From: Nocardioides daeguensis
GTDB lineage: Bacteria > Actinomycetota > Actinomycetes > Propionibacteriales > Nocardioidaceae
DNA: 41,297 nucleotides
NCBI RefSeq assembly: GCF_019192965.1
Contig: NZ_JAHTKU010000029.1
Span: 1 to 41,297, forward strand
Reading direction: 5' to 3'
The translations under genes were made by a program, and so were the position numbers. The notes beneath the pieces are model-generated. The model was not told where the DNA came from, did not search any database, and was given only the letters and a program-made list of their open reading frames with translations. Positions 40,819 to 41,297 of this stretch are shown here, piece by piece. How positions within the stretch are numbered: position 1 is the first letter of the stretch; every line of letters begins with the position of its first letter.

Positions 40819-41241
40819 ATGTCCGACCGTCTGCAAGAAGCCCTCAAGCACCAGTACATATACGTACCGCGGCTCAAGGACAAGGACACGCTGCCGCTGG
40901 GCAAGCAGCTCGGCCTGGCGGTGGCTCGGCAGCACCGCACCCAGCTGACGGTCCTATCAGTCCAGAAGAGCGGAGCCACGCACCACCCCGAGCTTGCCAA
41001 GCAGACCATCGTGAGCGAGCGAAGCGGGTACATCGAGGACGGCGGAGTTGTGCTGGCCTGGTGCCCACGACACCAGACCATGGAGAAGCTCCACCATCTG
41101 GAGAAGAGCGTCGTGGTGCTGGTCGAGTGGGTTTCTGGCCAGATGGCGGCTTGGGCCAAGATCAACGAGGGAGCTTGTCAAGATTCCTGTGTAAGCGATC
41201 GGTCCCTCGTGGTTGGTTTCTTGCTTACAGGTAGGGGTTGA
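40819..41241 (+). pseudogene. unknown island gene interrupted by an IS element
   Basis: The frame gives 140 residues, but only about the first 117 are native (to about 41170). It has a strong AAGGAGG site 7 bases before the ATG. The native part is mixed alpha/beta with a single Cys-His pair region (AWCPRHQTMEKLHHLEKSVV) and no recognised family. At 41171 the sequence becomes the end of an IS256-family element, and the last 23 codons are IS sequence. The rest of the gene should lie past the element, outside the window. It was probably the third gene of the Schlafen-side unit. Confidence 0.6.
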
Positions 41242-41297
41242 TGCGGTCGGGATAGGCGATCGCGAGCTGGCCCAGGGCCTGCTTCCAGTTCGTCACG
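41171..41297 (-). mobile_element. IS256-family insertion sequence, one end only
   Basis: The end starts GAGCTTGTCAAGATTCCTGT then GTAAG, which matches the style of IS256-family terminal repeats (a G-A start and a TGTGTAA inner motif). It is followed by the transposase C-terminus on the minus strand. The rest of the element runs off the window. Confidence 0.75.
41225..41297 (-). CDS. IS256-family transposase, C-terminal end only
   Basis: The last 23 codons read VTNWKQALGQLAIAYPDR then INPYL and stop, the well-known C-terminal ending of IS256-type DDE transposases in actinobacteria. The 5' end is outside the window. Confidence 0.8.
   Translation of the reverse strand, partial: VTNWKQALGQLAIAYPDRINPYL

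Overview
The window comes from a high-G+C actinobacterium, most likely a Nocardioides-like member of the Propionibacteriales. The evidence is the very G+C-rich coding sequence, frequent GTG starts, ATGA/GTGA overlaps, leaderless promoters and the protein families present. It divides into three parts.

(1) 1-20562, membrane and stress block. It holds a degenerate F420-reductase-like Rossmann protein, a small XRE-like protein, GlsB/YeaQ and HdeD-type membrane proteins, and a MalT-type LuxR regulator divergent from an alkylsulfatase-like protein that has lost its metal site. Then come a small membrane protein with an AI-2E family exporter, a GAP-family protein coupled to two DUF1254-type proteins, a SHOCT protein with a lipoprotein, two tandem SulP permeases, two membrane proteins including a YihY type, and a three-gene operon ending in a cardiolipin synthase.

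(2) 20563-35000, ketone catabolism block. A Baeyer-Villiger-type flavin monooxygenase with a secreted protein is divergent from an alpha/beta hydrolase across a perfect 30-bp palindrome, and a TetR regulator lies next door. Beyond it a minus-strand operon encodes an acetone/acetophenone-carboxylase-type enzyme: two HyuA-like ATPase subunits, one HyuB-like subunit with an acetone-carboxylase-like metal triad, a small zinc-ribbon subunit and a fifth unknown protein. A divergent AcoR/AcxR-like activator lacks the sigma-54 contact loop. The block therefore holds both an oxidative (ketone to ester to acid plus alcohol) and a carboxylating route for ketones.

(3) 35068-41297, a genomic island of visibly lower G+C. 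It begins at a 3' fragment of a tRNA-Arg(ACG) gene, which looks like an attachment-site scar. It carries a trypsin-like protease, a minus-strand module of DprA between two ComF-like phosphoribosyltransferases, a Schlafen/AlbA_2-type protein with a coiled coil, and a small unknown gene cut by an IS256-family element at the window edge. The DprA-double-PRTase module in this setting is the best candidate for a poorly described, possibly defence-related system.

Gene-free stretches over 300 bases are 723-1290 (an array of stem-loops), 34885-35386 (attachment scar, hairpins, one tiny ORF) and 39216-39563 (a tandem 13-bp repeat and promoter elements). All assignments come from reading the sequence and from remembered family features; no database search was run.
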